Assembly (NCBI RefSeq): GCF_004358425.1
Contig: NZ_CP037948.1
Span: 372,001-436,000 of the forward strand
From: Qipengyuania sediminis
GTDB lineage: Bacteria; Pseudomonadota; Alphaproteobacteria; Sphingomonadales; Sphingomonadaceae
DNA length: 64,000 bases
Direction: 5' to 3'
Shown here: one piece after another, positions 47,582-56,474 of the stretch
Layout of the letters: every line of letters begins with the position of its first letter
Position numbering within the stretch: position 1 is the stretch's first letter
Program-made: the position numbers and the translations under genes
The notes under the pieces: model-generated
The model's input: only the letters and a program-made list of their open reading frames with translations
Databases searched by the model: none
Told to the model about the DNA's origin: nothing

Positions 47582-48877
47582 ATGGCATCTGCATTGGGCG
47601 CTGCTTCAGGCGAGGTGAGCACTGCCGCACTTGCGGCTTCCCTGCTGGAGGCGGCGCGCGCGGCTGGCCTTGCAGCCGAGGAAGTAAGGGGTCTGGCGCA
47701 GCTTTCGGGCGGGGCGAGCAAGGAGATGTGGCGCTTCGATTTGCACTTGGCCGAGGGCGAGGCGCTGCCATTGGTGCTGCGCCGCCAGCCGCCGGGGCGG
47801 GCGCTGTCTTCCCAAGGGCTTGGGGGTGTTGGGCGCGAGGCGGCACTGCTGCGCTTTGCGGACAAAGCCGGGGTGCCCGTCCCCGCGCCAGCCTTCGTGC
47901 TTCCCACAGCTTCGTCAGCGGGCGACGGCTATGCCATGGCGCGGATCGAAGGGGAAACGATCGGCACGCGCGTGCTGCGCCTGCCGGAGCTGGCCGAGGC
48001 TCGGCGCGGTTTGGCGCGTCGGTGCGGCGAGGTGCTGGCGCGGCTTCACGCGGCGCGCGGCTTTAAAGCGCTTGGGCTGAGGAGCGAGGGGAGCGCGGAG
48101 GCTCTCGCGGCGCTCGCCGCACGGTATCGCGCGACCGGTCAGCATCGGCCCGTGTTCGATTTCGCGCTGGCTTGGCTCGGCGACAACCTGCCGCGCGAAA
48201 GCTCGCGCGTTCTGCTCCACGGTGATTTCCGCACCGGAAACCTCGTCATCGGCCCCGAGGGGCTGCGCGCGGTGCTCGACTGGGAGCTCGCGCATATCGG
48301 CCCGCCCGCCGCCGATCTCGCCTGGCTGTGCGTGCCGAGCTGGCGGTTCCAGCATCCCGAGCTGGCGGCAGGAGGCTTCGGCGCGCGCGAGGATTTGCTC
48401 GCGGGCTATGAGAGCGCGGGCGGCACGCGGATCGAACCTGCCGAGCTCTTCGCCTGGGAGGTCTTCCAGGTGCTCAACTGGGGCGTGATGTGCGCGGGCG
48501 CGGGCCGCGCCTTCATGGACGGGGCGCGCAGCGTCGAAGGCGCGGTGATCGCGCGCCGGGCGTCCGAGACCGAATTCGACCTCATGCGAATGCTCGCGCC
48601 GGACGATCCCCTCTGGCGCGCGGAACCGGTCCGCGCGGCGCGCTTCGATGATCCTCCCGCGGCTCTGATTGTCGCGCAAGTGCGCGCTGCACTGGCACAG
48701 GGCATCGCCCCCGGCTTCGCCGAGAAGGTCGCCGTCAATGCGCTCGGTATCGCGGAGCGCGAGCTGGCTGCCAAAACGGATCCGGATGCGGGTCTGGTCG
48801 CGCAGGCGCTGGGCAAGCTCGTGGTGGATCAGCCCGGCTATCCGCCGTTGCTGGCGTGGCGAAGTTCAGCCCAATAG
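47582..48877 (+). CDS. ACAD10/11- and LvaA-type phosphotransferase with C-terminal DUF6285-like part
   Basis: This 431-residue protein belongs to the aminoglycoside-phosphotransferase-like kinases that pair with acyl-CoA dehydrogenases. It has GGASKEMWRFDL (ATP region), LLHGDFRTGNLVIGPEG (catalytic loop, Asp) and RAVLDWELAHIGPPAADLAW (metal loop). The last 90 residues (ALIVAQVRAALAQGIAPGF, EKVAVNALGIAERELAAKTD) look like DUF6285, which is often a separate small gene next to such kinases. The ATG at 47582 was chosen; 47507 is in frame but overlaps the divergent gene's start. Phosphorylation of a hydroxyacyl-CoA is a likely role, by family knowledge. The DUF6285 match is from memory of the family pattern. 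Confidence 0.82.
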   Translation: MASALGAASGEVSTAALAASLLEAARAAGLAAEEVRGLAQLSGGASKEMWRFDLHLAEGEALPLVLRRQPPGRALSSQGLGGVGREAALLRFADKAGVPVPAPAFVLPTASSAGDGYAMARIEGETIGTRVLRLPELAEARRGLARRCGEVLARLHAARGFKALGLRSEGSAEALAALAARYRATGQHRPVFDFALAWLGDNLPRESSRVLLHGDFRTGNLVIGPEGLRAVLDWELAHIGPPAADLAWLCVPSWRFQHPELAAGGFGAREDLLAGYESAGGTRIEPAELFAWEVFQVLNWGVMCAGAGRAFMDGARSVEGAVIARRASETEFDLMRMLAPDDPLWRAEPVRAARFDDPPAALIVAQVRAALAQGIAPGFAEKVAVNALGIAERELAAKTDPDAGLVAQALGKLVVDQPGYPPLLAWRSSAQ

Positions 48878-50470
48878 CCGCCGCATCACGGCCCGGTCGC
48901 GCAGCACTTCCCGCGCCGCATTGTGCCCCGGCGCGCCAGTCACCCCGCCCCCCGGATGCGCACCCGCGCCGCAGAGATAAAGCCCGGCTAACGGCATCCG
49001 ATAATCGCCATGCCCCAGCACGGGCCGCGCCGCCCAAAGCTGGTCGAGGCTCATGCGGCCATGGAAAATGTCGCCGCCCGCAAGGCCGAATTTGCGTTCC
49101 AGATCGAGCGGCGAATGGATTTGGCGCGCAATCACGGACCGCGCGAAATTGGGCGCGTGGGCGGTGACGGTCGCGACGATCCTGTCGGCCGCCGCCTCGC
49201 GATGCGTGTCCCAGTCAAGCAAGGGATCGAATTGCTGGCAGAACAGGCTCGCGACATGGCAGCCGCGCGGGGCGAGGCTGTCATCGACGGTGCTCGGGAT
49301 CAGCATCTCGACGATGGGCTCACGCGACCAGCCGTGCCGCTTCGCATCCTCGAAGGCCGCGTCCATGTAATCCAGCCCCGGCGCGATCACGATGCCGGCG
49401 CGATGATGTTCGGCCTGCTCCTTGCCAGGAAGCACCGTGAAATCCGGCAGTTCGGACAGTGCGACATTCATGCGGAATGTGCCGCTGCCGGCCTTGAAAT
49501 GCGCGATGCGGTGGCGGAAATCTTCCGGAAGATCGGCGGTATCGAGCATGCGCCCGAACAGCAGCGCCGGGCCGACATTTGCGGCCACCACCGGCGCTGC
49601 GATCTCCTCCCCGCTTTCGAGCGCGACGCCCGCTGCCTTGCCGCCATCGATCAGAACGCGCGCGACCGGCGCCTCGAGGCTGATCTCCACCCCGACATCC
49701 GCGCAGGCCGAAGCCATGGCCTGCGTGATCGCACCCATGCCGCCAACAGCATGGCCCCAGGCCCCCGGCTTGCCGTTCACCTGCCCGAAGACATGGTGCA
49801 GCAGCACATAGGCGCTTCCGGGGGTGGAGACCCCGGCATAGTTGCCCACCACCGCGTCGAAGGCGAAGGCGCTCTTGATGCGGTCATCCTCGAACCACTG
49901 GTCGAGGAATTCGCGCGCGGAGAGAGTGAAGATGGCGAGGAGATCGCGCTGCGCCTCGAGCCCGAGCTTGGCGATCGGCCAGCCCTGCTTGAGGCTCGCC
50001 AGCATGGCCGGAAGCCCGCCGCCCGCCCGGGGCGGGGTCTCGAGCGCAAGCCCGCGCATCATGTCGGCCATGCGCTCGAGCATCGCGTCATAGGCGGGGT
50101 AAGCCGCGGCATCATGGGGGTTGAAGCGCGCGAATTCGGCCTGCGTGCGCGCCATGCCGCCGCCGAGCTTCAAATATCCATTTGCGAAGGGAAGGAAGTT
50201 TGTCAAATCGCGTTCAACGATCCGCAAACCTCGTTCGTGCAGCCGCATGTCGGCAATCACCTCGGGCTGCAGCAGGCTGACGGTGTAGCTGGCCGTCGAA
50301 TTGCGGAAGCCGGGCGCGAATTCCTCAGTCACCGCCGCCCCCCCGACGATATGCCGCCGCTCGAGCACGCGGACCCTGAGCCCCGCGCGCGCGAGGTAGA
50401 AGGCGCAGACGAGCCCGTTATGACCCCCGCCGATGATGAGCGCGTCGTAGCGCGCGGTGCCGCCCCTCAT
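48866..50470 (-). CDS. FAD-dependent oxidoreductase, PYROXD2/phytoene desaturase-like
   Basis: The 534-residue protein begins with a clear FAD Rossmann motif, YDALIIGGGHNGLVCAFYLA, then LERRHIVGGAAVTEEFAPGF. The C-terminal FAD segment is AGLYLCGAGAHPGGGVTGAP. This pattern is that of PYROXD2-like and CrtI-like amine/phytoene oxidoreductases. No carotenoid genes are nearby, and the PYROXD2 branch rather than CrtI is favoured by EEFAPGFRNSTASY. The reaction is unknown. It overlaps the phosphotransferase end by 12 bases in convergent orientation. Confidence 0.88.
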   Translation of the reverse strand: MRGGTARYDALIIGGGHNGLVCAFYLARAGLRVRVLERRHIVGGAAVTEEFAPGFRNSTASYTVSLLQPEVIADMRLHERGLRIVERDLTNFLPFANGYLKLGGGMARTQAEFARFNPHDAAAYPAYDAMLERMADMMRGLALETPPRAGGGLPAMLASLKQGWPIAKLGLEAQRDLLAIFTLSAREFLDQWFEDDRIKSAFAFDAVVGNYAGVSTPGSAYVLLHHVFGQVNGKPGAWGHAVGGMGAITQAMASACADVGVEISLEAPVARVLIDGGKAAGVALESGEEIAAPVVAANVGPALLFGRMLDTADLPEDFRHRIAHFKAGSGTFRMNVALSELPDFTVLPGKEQAEHHRAGIVIAPGLDYMDAAFEDAKRHGWSREPIVEMLIPSTVDDSLAPRGCHVASLFCQQFDPLLDWDTHREAAADRIVATVTAHAPNFARSVIARQIHSPLDLERKFGLAGGDIFHGRMSLDQLWAARPVLGHGDYRMPLAGLYLCGAGAHPGGGVTGAPGHNAAREVLRDRAVMRRLLG

Positions 50471-50497
50471 GGAGGGGGGCTTAGGCTTGTCGGTCGC

Positions 50498-51247
50498 TTA
50501 TCGCCAGCCGGGCTTGTCCGCTGCCGCCCGCGCCGGGCGGTAAAGAAGGGCGGCGGCGGTGAAGGCCCAGGCGGTGCCGCCGAGCCAGCCGGCGATCACA
50601 TCGCTCGGGTAATGCACGCCGAGCAGCACCCGGCTCCATGCAATCATCGCGGCGAGCGCCATCGCGGAGAGGATCAGCATATAGCGCACCGGTTGCCGCC
50701 GGCTCAGCGCCGCGAAGGCAAGCGCCATGGCGACGTAGACGACAGCCGCATTGAAGCTGTGACCGGATGGAAAGCTCTCGCCCCCCGCCTCCATAAGATG
50801 CGGCACGATCTGCGGCCGTTCGCGCCCGATCAGCCCCTTTAAAGCGGTATTCGCAATCCAACCGCCCGCGATGGTCATCGCAAACAGCACGGCCTCGCGC
50901 CGTAGCGACAAAAACAGCAGCGCAACCACAGCGCCAAGCGCGAAGAGATTGCGCAGGAAGACGCCGCCCATCGCAGTGATATCACGCACGATTTCGAGCA
51001 GCAGGGCGGTCCCTGCAAAATCATGCGCCTCCCCGCGCCGCGCCGCGAGCAGGCCGGGCTCGTCCAACCATCCCGCATTTTCGCTCAGAACCAATGCCAC
51101 CATGACCGCAAAGCCCGCCCAGCACATCATCGCCGCGATCAGCGCCTTCCTGCGGTCGATGGGAAAGCCGCGCGCGGGGAGGCGCAGGGCTTTGCGCGGG
51201 AGCGGGGCTTGGGCGGGGGTGATGCGATCGTTCGGCGGCGCGGGCAT
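50498..51247 (-). CDS. PAP2-family membrane phosphatase
   Basis: The 249-residue membrane protein has the three acid phosphatase motifs: KGLIGRERP, ESFPSGHSFNAA and SRVLLGVHYPSDVIAG. About six helices are visible. Such enzymes dephosphorylate phosphatidic acid, undecaprenyl diphosphate or similar lipids at the outer face of the inner membrane. The ATG at 51247 (MPAPPNDRI) is preferred over an upstream in-frame start. It is divergent from the next gene; the substrate is not determined. Confidence 0.93.
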   Translation of the reverse strand: MPAPPNDRITPAQAPLPRKALRLPARGFPIDRRKALIAAMMCWAGFAVMVALVLSENAGWLDEPGLLAARRGEAHDFAGTALLLEIVRDITAMGGVFLRNLFALGAVVALLFLSLRREAVLFAMTIAGGWIANTALKGLIGRERPQIVPHLMEAGGESFPSGHSFNAAVVYVAMALAFAALSRRQPVRYMLILSAMALAAMIAWSRVLLGVHYPSDVIAGWLGGTAWAFTAAALLYRPARAAADKPGWR

Positions 51248-51303
51248 GACAAGCGCAACCAACGCCCGTTGCCGCCGTTCCCTTGCGCGGTTACCGCGCG
51301 GTC

Positions 51304-52212
51304 ATGGATAATCTGACGCACAGCCTCGTCGGCGCAGTGATCGGGCAGGCGGGGCTGAAGCGGAAGACCGGGCTCGCCATGCCTGCGCTTATCATCGGGG
51401 CGAACCTGCCCGATGTGGACGTGACCTGCTTCCTATGGCTCGAGGGCACGCAGCACCTCGCCGTCCGCCGCGGCATTACCCACGGCCCCATCGCCTGGGT
51501 GCTGCTGCCGCTCGTGCTGGCGGGGTTGCTATGGTGGTTCGACCGCTGGCAGGCGCGGCGCGGCACGCGGCCGGAGGGGCGGCTGCCGGTCAGCTTCGGC
51601 TGGCTTTACGGGCTGGCCTTCCTCGCCTGCCTGACGCATCCCGCGCTCGACTGGCTCAATGTCTATGGCATCCGGCTGCTCGAGCCTTTCAGCAGCCGCT
51701 GGTTCTATGGCGACATCCTCTTCATCATCGACGTCTGGCTCCTGGCGATCCTGATCGCGGGCCTATGGTTCAGCCGCCGTCGCGAGAAGCGGGGCGGCGA
51801 CTGGCTGCGCCCGGCGCGCGTGGCGCTGGCGGTGGGGCTCGCCTATATCGGGGTCAACGCCGGTATCACCTGGGCGAACGAGGCAACCGCGCCAGGGGCG
51901 ATCGCCAGCCCGCCGCCCATCGCCTTCTGGCAGCGCGAGATCATAGCGCGGGATGGATTCCATTGGCGCGTGGACGGTGACAGCCGCGGTGAATGCGAAT
52001 TCGATCGCGCCATCGCGGGACAGGGCGCGAACCAGGACCTTGCAGCTTTCCTGTTCTGGTCGCGCACACCCTTCGCGGAGGCTGCGCCGGGCGGGGGCGT
52101 GCTTATCCGCGACGCTCGCTTCCTCGATCCGCGAGCGGGCGATCGTTTCACGGTGGAATTGCCCGGCGCGCCTTGCGAAACCATCTCCACGCCCGCTCGT
52201 CCTGCGTTTTGA
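51304..52212 (+). CDS. YdjM-family membrane-bound metal-dependent hydrolase
   Basis: This is a 302-residue protein with several membrane helices. The start MDNLTHSLVGAVIGQAGL and the motifs LIIGANLPDVDV and RRGITHGP, together with FLACLTHPALDWLNVYG, contain the His and Asp residues thought to bind metal in the YdjM (DUF457) family. A periplasmic C-terminal region of about 100 residues follows. The stop overlaps the photolyase start by one base (TGATG), so it is cotranscribed with phrB. YdjM is LexA-controlled in E. coli; no such site was identified here. Confidence 0.88.
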   Translation: MDNLTHSLVGAVIGQAGLKRKTGLAMPALIIGANLPDVDVTCFLWLEGTQHLAVRRGITHGPIAWVLLPLVLAGLLWWFDRWQARRGTRPEGRLPVSFGWLYGLAFLACLTHPALDWLNVYGIRLLEPFSSRWFYGDILFIIDVWLLAILIAGLWFSRRREKRGGDWLRPARVALAVGLAYIGVNAGITWANEATAPGAIASPPPIAFWQREIIARDGFHWRVDGDSRGECEFDRAIAGQGANQDLAAFLFWSRTPFAEAAPGGGVLIRDARFLDPRAGDRFTVELPGAPCETISTPARPAF

Positions 52213-53609
52213 TGGCAGACAGCATTCAGATTGTCTGGCTGCGGCAAGACCTGCGCCTGGCCGACCAGCCCGCCTTTCATCACGCCGCCGATACGGGGCC
52301 CGTGGTGCCGGTTTTCGTGCTCGACGATGCGGCACCGGGCGATCACGCACATGGCGGGGCGAGCCGGTGGTGGCTGCATCATTCGCTCGAGAGCCTCGGA
52401 GCGGACCTCGCCAGGCTGGGGTCGCGGATCGTCCTGCGGCGCGGGGATGCGGTCGCGGAGCTGGCGGCGATTGCCAAGGAAACCGGCGCGTCGGCGGTAC
52501 ACGCGCTCCGCCATTACGAACCGTGGTGGCGCGCTGCGGAATCGAACCTTGCCCAATCCCTGCCGAATGGCTGCGAATTGGTGCTGCATGACGGAAGTTA
52601 CCTGACCGCGCCGGACAAGATCGTCTCGGGCAGCGGCAAGCCTTATCGCATCTATACGCCGTTCTCGAGGGCGGTGCTGGGACAGATGCCGCCGCCGGAG
52701 CCCCTGCCTGCGCCGGTCAAGCTCACGGCCCCGCAAAGCTGGCCCGCCTCGGACGATCTTGCCGCATGGGCGTTGCTGCCGACCAGGCTCGACTGGGCGG
52801 CCGGTTTTCGCGAGACCTGGAAGGTCGGCGAGGCAGCAGCGCAAGTGCGGCTCGAGCACTGGGCCGAGCTGGTCGAGACCTATCACGACACGCGCAACCT
52901 GCCGGGGGAGGACGGGTCGAGCCGTCTTAGCCCTCACCTCCATTGGGGAGAGCTTTCACCGGCGACGGTTTGGCACCGGCTCGCGGGGGCGGGCGTGGGG
53001 CGGCAGACCTATGCCAGGGAGCTGATCTGGCGCGACTACGGGGCCAGCATCATCGTCCAATACCCGGATTATCCGCGCGTGCCGCACAAGCCCGGCTTCG
53101 CGGCGATGCACCGTACCGGGCCCCAAGCGGCGGCGGACTTCGCCGCCTGGCGAACGGGGCGCACCGGTTATCCCATCGTCGATGCCGGGATGCGGCAGCT
53201 TTGGCGCACCGGCTGGATGCACAACCGGGTTCGCATGATCGCGGCGAGCTTTCTCGTAAAGCACCTCCTCATCGACTGGCGGCTGGGCGAGCAGTTCTAT
53301 TGGGATACGCTGGTCGATGCCGATTACGGCAACAATGGCGTGAACTGGCAATGGATCGCGGGCACGGGGGTCGATGCCAGCCAGTTCGTGCGGATCATGG
53401 CCCCTCTGCTGCAGAGCGAGAAGTTCGATGCCGCGGGCTACATCCGCGAGAACGTGCCCGAACTCGCGCATCTTCCCGATGCCGAGATTCACGATCCCGC
53501 CGACGAGCGGCGCGGCTCCTATCCCGCCAAGCTGATCGGCCACCGCGAAGCGCGCGAGCGCGCGCTCGCCGCCTATCGCCGGTTCAAAGGCACCTCGCCG
53601 TCCCGGTGA
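52212..53609 (+). CDS. phrB: Deoxyribodipyrimidine photolyase
   Basis: PhrB repairs UV-made cyclobutane pyrimidine dimers using blue light and FADH. The 465-residue protein starts MADSIQIVWLRQDLRLADQ (photolyase N-domain) and has the FAD/DNA-binding C-domain with YARELIWRDYGASII, WRTGRTGYPIVDAGMRQLW, TGWMHNRVRMIAASFLVK and DYGNNGVNWQWIAGTG. These are class I CPD photolyase signatures. It is translationally coupled to the YdjM-like gene, and its 3' end overlaps a small antisense gene by 37 bases. Confidence 0.97.
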   Translation: MADSIQIVWLRQDLRLADQPAFHHAADTGPVVPVFVLDDAAPGDHAHGGASRWWLHHSLESLGADLARLGSRIVLRRGDAVAELAAIAKETGASAVHALRHYEPWWRAAESNLAQSLPNGCELVLHDGSYLTAPDKIVSGSGKPYRIYTPFSRAVLGQMPPPEPLPAPVKLTAPQSWPASDDLAAWALLPTRLDWAAGFRETWKVGEAAAQVRLEHWAELVETYHDTRNLPGEDGSSRLSPHLHWGELSPATVWHRLAGAGVGRQTYARELIWRDYGASIIVQYPDYPRVPHKPGFAAMHRTGPQAAADFAAWRTGRTGYPIVDAGMRQLWRTGWMHNRVRMIAASFLVKHLLIDWRLGEQFYWDTLVDADYGNNGVNWQWIAGTGVDASQFVRIMAPLLQSEKFDAAGYIRENVPELAHLPDAEIHDPADERRGSYPAKLIGHREARERALAAYRRFKGTSPSR

Positions 53610-53974
53610 TGGGGCGTCAGGCGCTTCGCAATCAGCACGGCCGTCAGCGGCAGCACGATGGCAGCAACGACCATCCACACCGGGTGCGGCATCATCTGCG
53701 TATTGAGGACCGATAGCCCCGCAATGATCAAACCGACGATCCAGCCCGGCAAAACGCCACTCGCGATTCGCATGGCGACCGCCGCGCCGATGAGACTGCC
53801 CAGGAACCAGCCGATGGCAACCGCGATGAGCAGGTTCTGATCAATGGCCGTGTTGGCATCGGGGGCGGACGGGAACAGCCTGTGCGCAATCGTCTCGGTT
53901 AGAAAGATGGTGATGCTGGCCGCGACCACTCCCGCGATCACTGCCAGCGCCTGGCGTACAGCTGAATGTCTCAT
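53573..53974 (-). CDS. Small four-helix hypothetical membrane protein
   Basis: I do not recognise a named family. The 133-residue protein has four hydrophobic segments (ALAVIAGVVAASITIFL, LLIAVAIGWFLGSLIGAAVA, GWIVGLIIAGLSVLNTQ, VWMVVAAIVLPLTAVLIA) and a basic C-terminus. It is encoded opposite phrB, overlapping it tail to tail by 37 bases, and is divergent from the cfa-like gene with a 92-base gap. Its start has GGGTGAG upstream. Hydrophobicity and codon pattern suggest a real gene. Confidence 0.65.
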   Translation of the reverse strand: MRHSAVRQALAVIAGVVAASITIFLTETIAHRLFPSAPDANTAIDQNLLIAVAIGWFLGSLIGAAVAMRIASGVLPGWIVGLIIAGLSVLNTQMMPHPVWMVVAAIVLPLTAVLIAKRLTPHHRDGEVPLNRR

Positions 53975-54066
53975 GTCTCACCCTCCCCAAGTTCCAGTGC
54001 CGTACACGTTCCGGCGGTGCAGCGCCAGCTTGCCCGCTTGGCAGCGCGTCGTCATAGCGCGCGCGC

Positions 54067-55305
54067 ATGGATGCGGTGACATCGCGGCGGGGGACTGCGC
54101 TGATAGCGGGCGGCGCGCGCTTTGCGCGCACGCCCGGCATCGCCGCGCGGCTGACTGCGCGTGGTTTCACCCGTATTCTCGACCGCATCGATGCAGCGCT
54201 GGTGACGGGGGCGATCTACGCGCGCCTGCCCGATGGCACGCAGCGCACGCTCGGCGGTCGCGCGCCGGGGTTCGCATGCGAGGTCGATTTGAAGAGCTGG
54301 AACGCGCTCGTCCGGCTCGCTTCCAACGGCTCGGTCGGCTGGTACCAGGCCTGGGCAGCCGGGGAATGGAGGAGCCCCGATCCGGTGCCGCTGTTCGCGC
54401 TGTTCATGCAGCATGCCGCGCGGCTGGGCGATACGGCGCGCGCGAAGGGGCCCTTCCGAGCCGCGCTATGGCTGGCGCATCGCATCAACCGCAACACCCC
54501 GGCGGGCGCGAGGAAGAACATCGCTGCCCATTACGATCTCGGCAACGATTTCTACGCCGCCTGGCTCGATCCGACGATGAGCTATTCGAGCGGCCTCGGG
54601 GTCGCCGATGATGGCCTGGAGGCAGCGCAGCGGCGCAAATGGGACGCTCTGACCAAACGGCTCGCGGAGGCGCGCCAGGTGCTTGAAATCGGCTGCGGCT
54701 GGGGCGGGCTCGCGGCACATCTGGCAGCGGAGGGCGCCGCGGTCGATGCGATCAGCCTCTCCGATGCGCAGCTCGCCTGGGCGCGCGCGCATCATTCGGG
54801 CCCGCGCTTCCTCAGTCAGGACTATCGTGACATGGCGGGCAGCTATGACGGCATCGTCAGCGTCGAGATGGTGGAGGCTCTGGGGCGCGAGAACTGGCCG
54901 GTGTTCATGGACCGCCTCGCCCGCAACCTGCGCCCGGGCGGGCGCGCTGCGCTGCAATTCATCTCGATGCGCGAGGATTTGTTCGACGCCTATGCGGCCA
55001 GCGCCGACTTCATTCAGGCCTATATCTTTCCCGGCGGCCTCCTCATCCGCAACGCCGAGTTCCGCCGCTTGGCCGAAGAACGCGGGCTTGCCTGGCGCGA
55101 TCAGACCGCGTTTGGCATCGACTACGCGGAAACGCTCCGGCTATGGCGGGCCAGTTTCGACACGGCGGTCGCAGAGGCCCGCCTGCCCGGCGGTTTCGAT
55201 GAAGAATTCGTCGGCCTCTGGCGGTATTACCTCATGTATTGCGAAGGCGGGTTTCGCGGCGGCGGGATCGACGTCCATCAGGTGACCTTGGTGAAGGAGG
55301 GATAG
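54067..55305 (+). CDS. Cyclopropane-fatty-acyl-phospholipid synthase family protein
   Basis: The 412-residue protein has the architecture of Cfa: an N-terminal domain (VGWYQAWAAGEWRSPDP), then KNIAAHYDLGNDFYAAWLDP and MSYSSGLGV, the lipid-site region. The SAM-binding motif is VLEIGCGWGGLAAHLA, and the C-terminal RDQTAFGIDYAETLRLWR and YLMYCEGGFRGGGIDVHQ complete it. The family transfers a methylene from SAM to unsaturated phospholipid chains; some members make furan or other products. It lies downstream of photolyase, with the serine hydrolase two bases after its stop, in a likely operon. Confidence 0.93.
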   Translation: MDAVTSRRGTALIAGGARFARTPGIAARLTARGFTRILDRIDAALVTGAIYARLPDGTQRTLGGRAPGFACEVDLKSWNALVRLASNGSVGWYQAWAAGEWRSPDPVPLFALFMQHAARLGDTARAKGPFRAALWLAHRINRNTPAGARKNIAAHYDLGNDFYAAWLDPTMSYSSGLGVADDGLEAAQRRKWDALTKRLAEARQVLEIGCGWGGLAAHLAAEGAAVDAISLSDAQLAWARAHHSGPRFLSQDYRDMAGSYDGIVSVEMVEALGRENWPVFMDRLARNLRPGGRAALQFISMREDLFDAYAASADFIQAYIFPGGLLIRNAEFRRLAEERGLAWRDQTAFGIDYAETLRLWRASFDTAVAEARLPGGFDEEFVGLWRYYLMYCEGGFRGGGIDVHQVTLVKEG

Positions 55306-55307
55306 GG

Positions 55308-56474
55308 ATGCGCATAGCATTGCTGGGAGCGGCGCTGCTCGGACTAGCCGGTTGTGCCGCCCCGATGGCGGAGCGGCCCGCAGCGGTGCAATCGGGGCCG
55401 CGCACGCCCTTGCCGGCTGACGACCCCGGAGTGCTGTTCTGGACCCCCGAACAGCGCGCCGACCGGTTCGGGCGGATGGAGGATTTCTACGCTGGAATCA
55501 CCGTGCCGGCTGCGCCGCGGGTGCGGGAATTAATGCCTGGCAAACCCTTCGCATCGGCAGATGTGGCCGAGATCGAGAAGCATCTCGCGGCCATGGGATC
55601 GGTCGGGGCCATGGTGCTGCAGAATGGCAAGGTCCGCTACCACGGCATCGCAGGTAGAAAAGTCGACCCGCGTTGGACCAGTTTTTCGGTGGCGAAGAGC
55701 TTTACCTCGACCCTGCTCGGCGCGGCGGTGAAGGACGGGCGGATCGCGCTGTCCGATCCGGTGACGAAGTATCTACCCGGGCTCAAGGGCAGCGCCTACG
55801 ACGGAGTGACGGTCGAACAGGTCGCAACCATGACCTCGGGCGTCAAATGGAACGAGGATTATACCAGCCCCGCCAGCGACGTCGCGCGAATGCTGCTCGT
55901 CCGCCCTGTCCCGGGCGAGCTGCAATCGGTTACCTATGCCAAGACGCTGACCCGTGAGGCCCCGGCGGGGAGCAAATGGGTCTATAAGACGCTCGAGACC
56001 AATCTGTTGGGCGACATCGTATCGGCGGCCGTCGGGCGTTCGCTTGCTGACTATGCCAAGGACAAGATCGTCGATCCGGCGGGCTTCGCCGGGCCGCTGT
56101 TCTGGATGACCGACCTTACCGGCGCCAATATCGGCGGCTGCTGCCTGTCTCTGGCGCTGTCGGACTATGCGCGGATGGGGCAGTGGGTGCTCGAAGGCGG
56201 CGCGCCCACGGTCCCCGCCGGCTGGTTCGCACAGGCCGCGGGGCCGCGCGTCGATCTCGGCAATGGCAACGGCTACGGCTATCAGTGGTGGACCAATCAA
56301 GCGGGCTATGGGGCACAAGGGATCTTCGGGCAGTATATCACGATCAAGCCAAGCCAGCGGCTGGTGATCGCGGTCGTCTCGAACCACCCGACCGCGACCG
56401 GGAAGGTGCTGACCGAAGAACGCAACGCCTTGTGGAAGCGGGTGGCGGAAGCGGCCGCCCGGACCCCTCAATAG
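55308..56474 (+). CDS. Serine hydrolase lipoprotein of the class C beta-lactamase fold
   Basis: The 388-residue protein has a lipoprotein signal peptide with lipobox LAGC (C16). The penicillin-binding fold carries SFSVAKSF with the Ser127-x-x-Lys130 catalytic pair, YKTLETNLLG as a possible Tyr motif, and GNGYGYQWWTNQ. Such proteins are esterases or peptidases at the envelope; antibiotic resistance is not implied. AAGGAGGGA precedes the ATG by a few bases. It is coupled to the cfa-like gene and converges on the PilZ gene, overlapping it by seven bases. Confidence 0.88.
   Translation: MRIALLGAALLGLAGCAAPMAERPAAVQSGPRTPLPADDPGVLFWTPEQRADRFGRMEDFYAGITVPAAPRVRELMPGKPFASADVAEIEKHLAAMGSVGAMVLQNGKVRYHGIAGRKVDPRWTSFSVAKSFTSTLLGAAVKDGRIALSDPVTKYLPGLKGSAYDGVTVEQVATMTSGVKWNEDYTSPASDVARMLLVRPVPGELQSVTYAKTLTREAPAGSKWVYKTLETNLLGDIVSAAVGRSLADYAKDKIVDPAGFAGPLFWMTDLTGANIGGCCLSLALSDYARMGQWVLEGGAPTVPAGWFAQAAGPRVDLGNGNGYGYQWWTNQAGYGAQGIFGQYITIKPSQRLVIAVVSNHPTATGKVLTEERNALWKRVAEAAARTPQ

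Noticed and set aside
49010..50842. 610-codon plus-strand frame opposite the PYROXD2-like gene
   Set aside because: No motifs; it spans two real minus-strand genes and has no plausible start site.
55308..56474. Antibiotic resistance beta-lactamase
   Set aside because: The fold matches class C enzymes but so do many esterases and peptidases; lipoprotein form and context do not support resistance.
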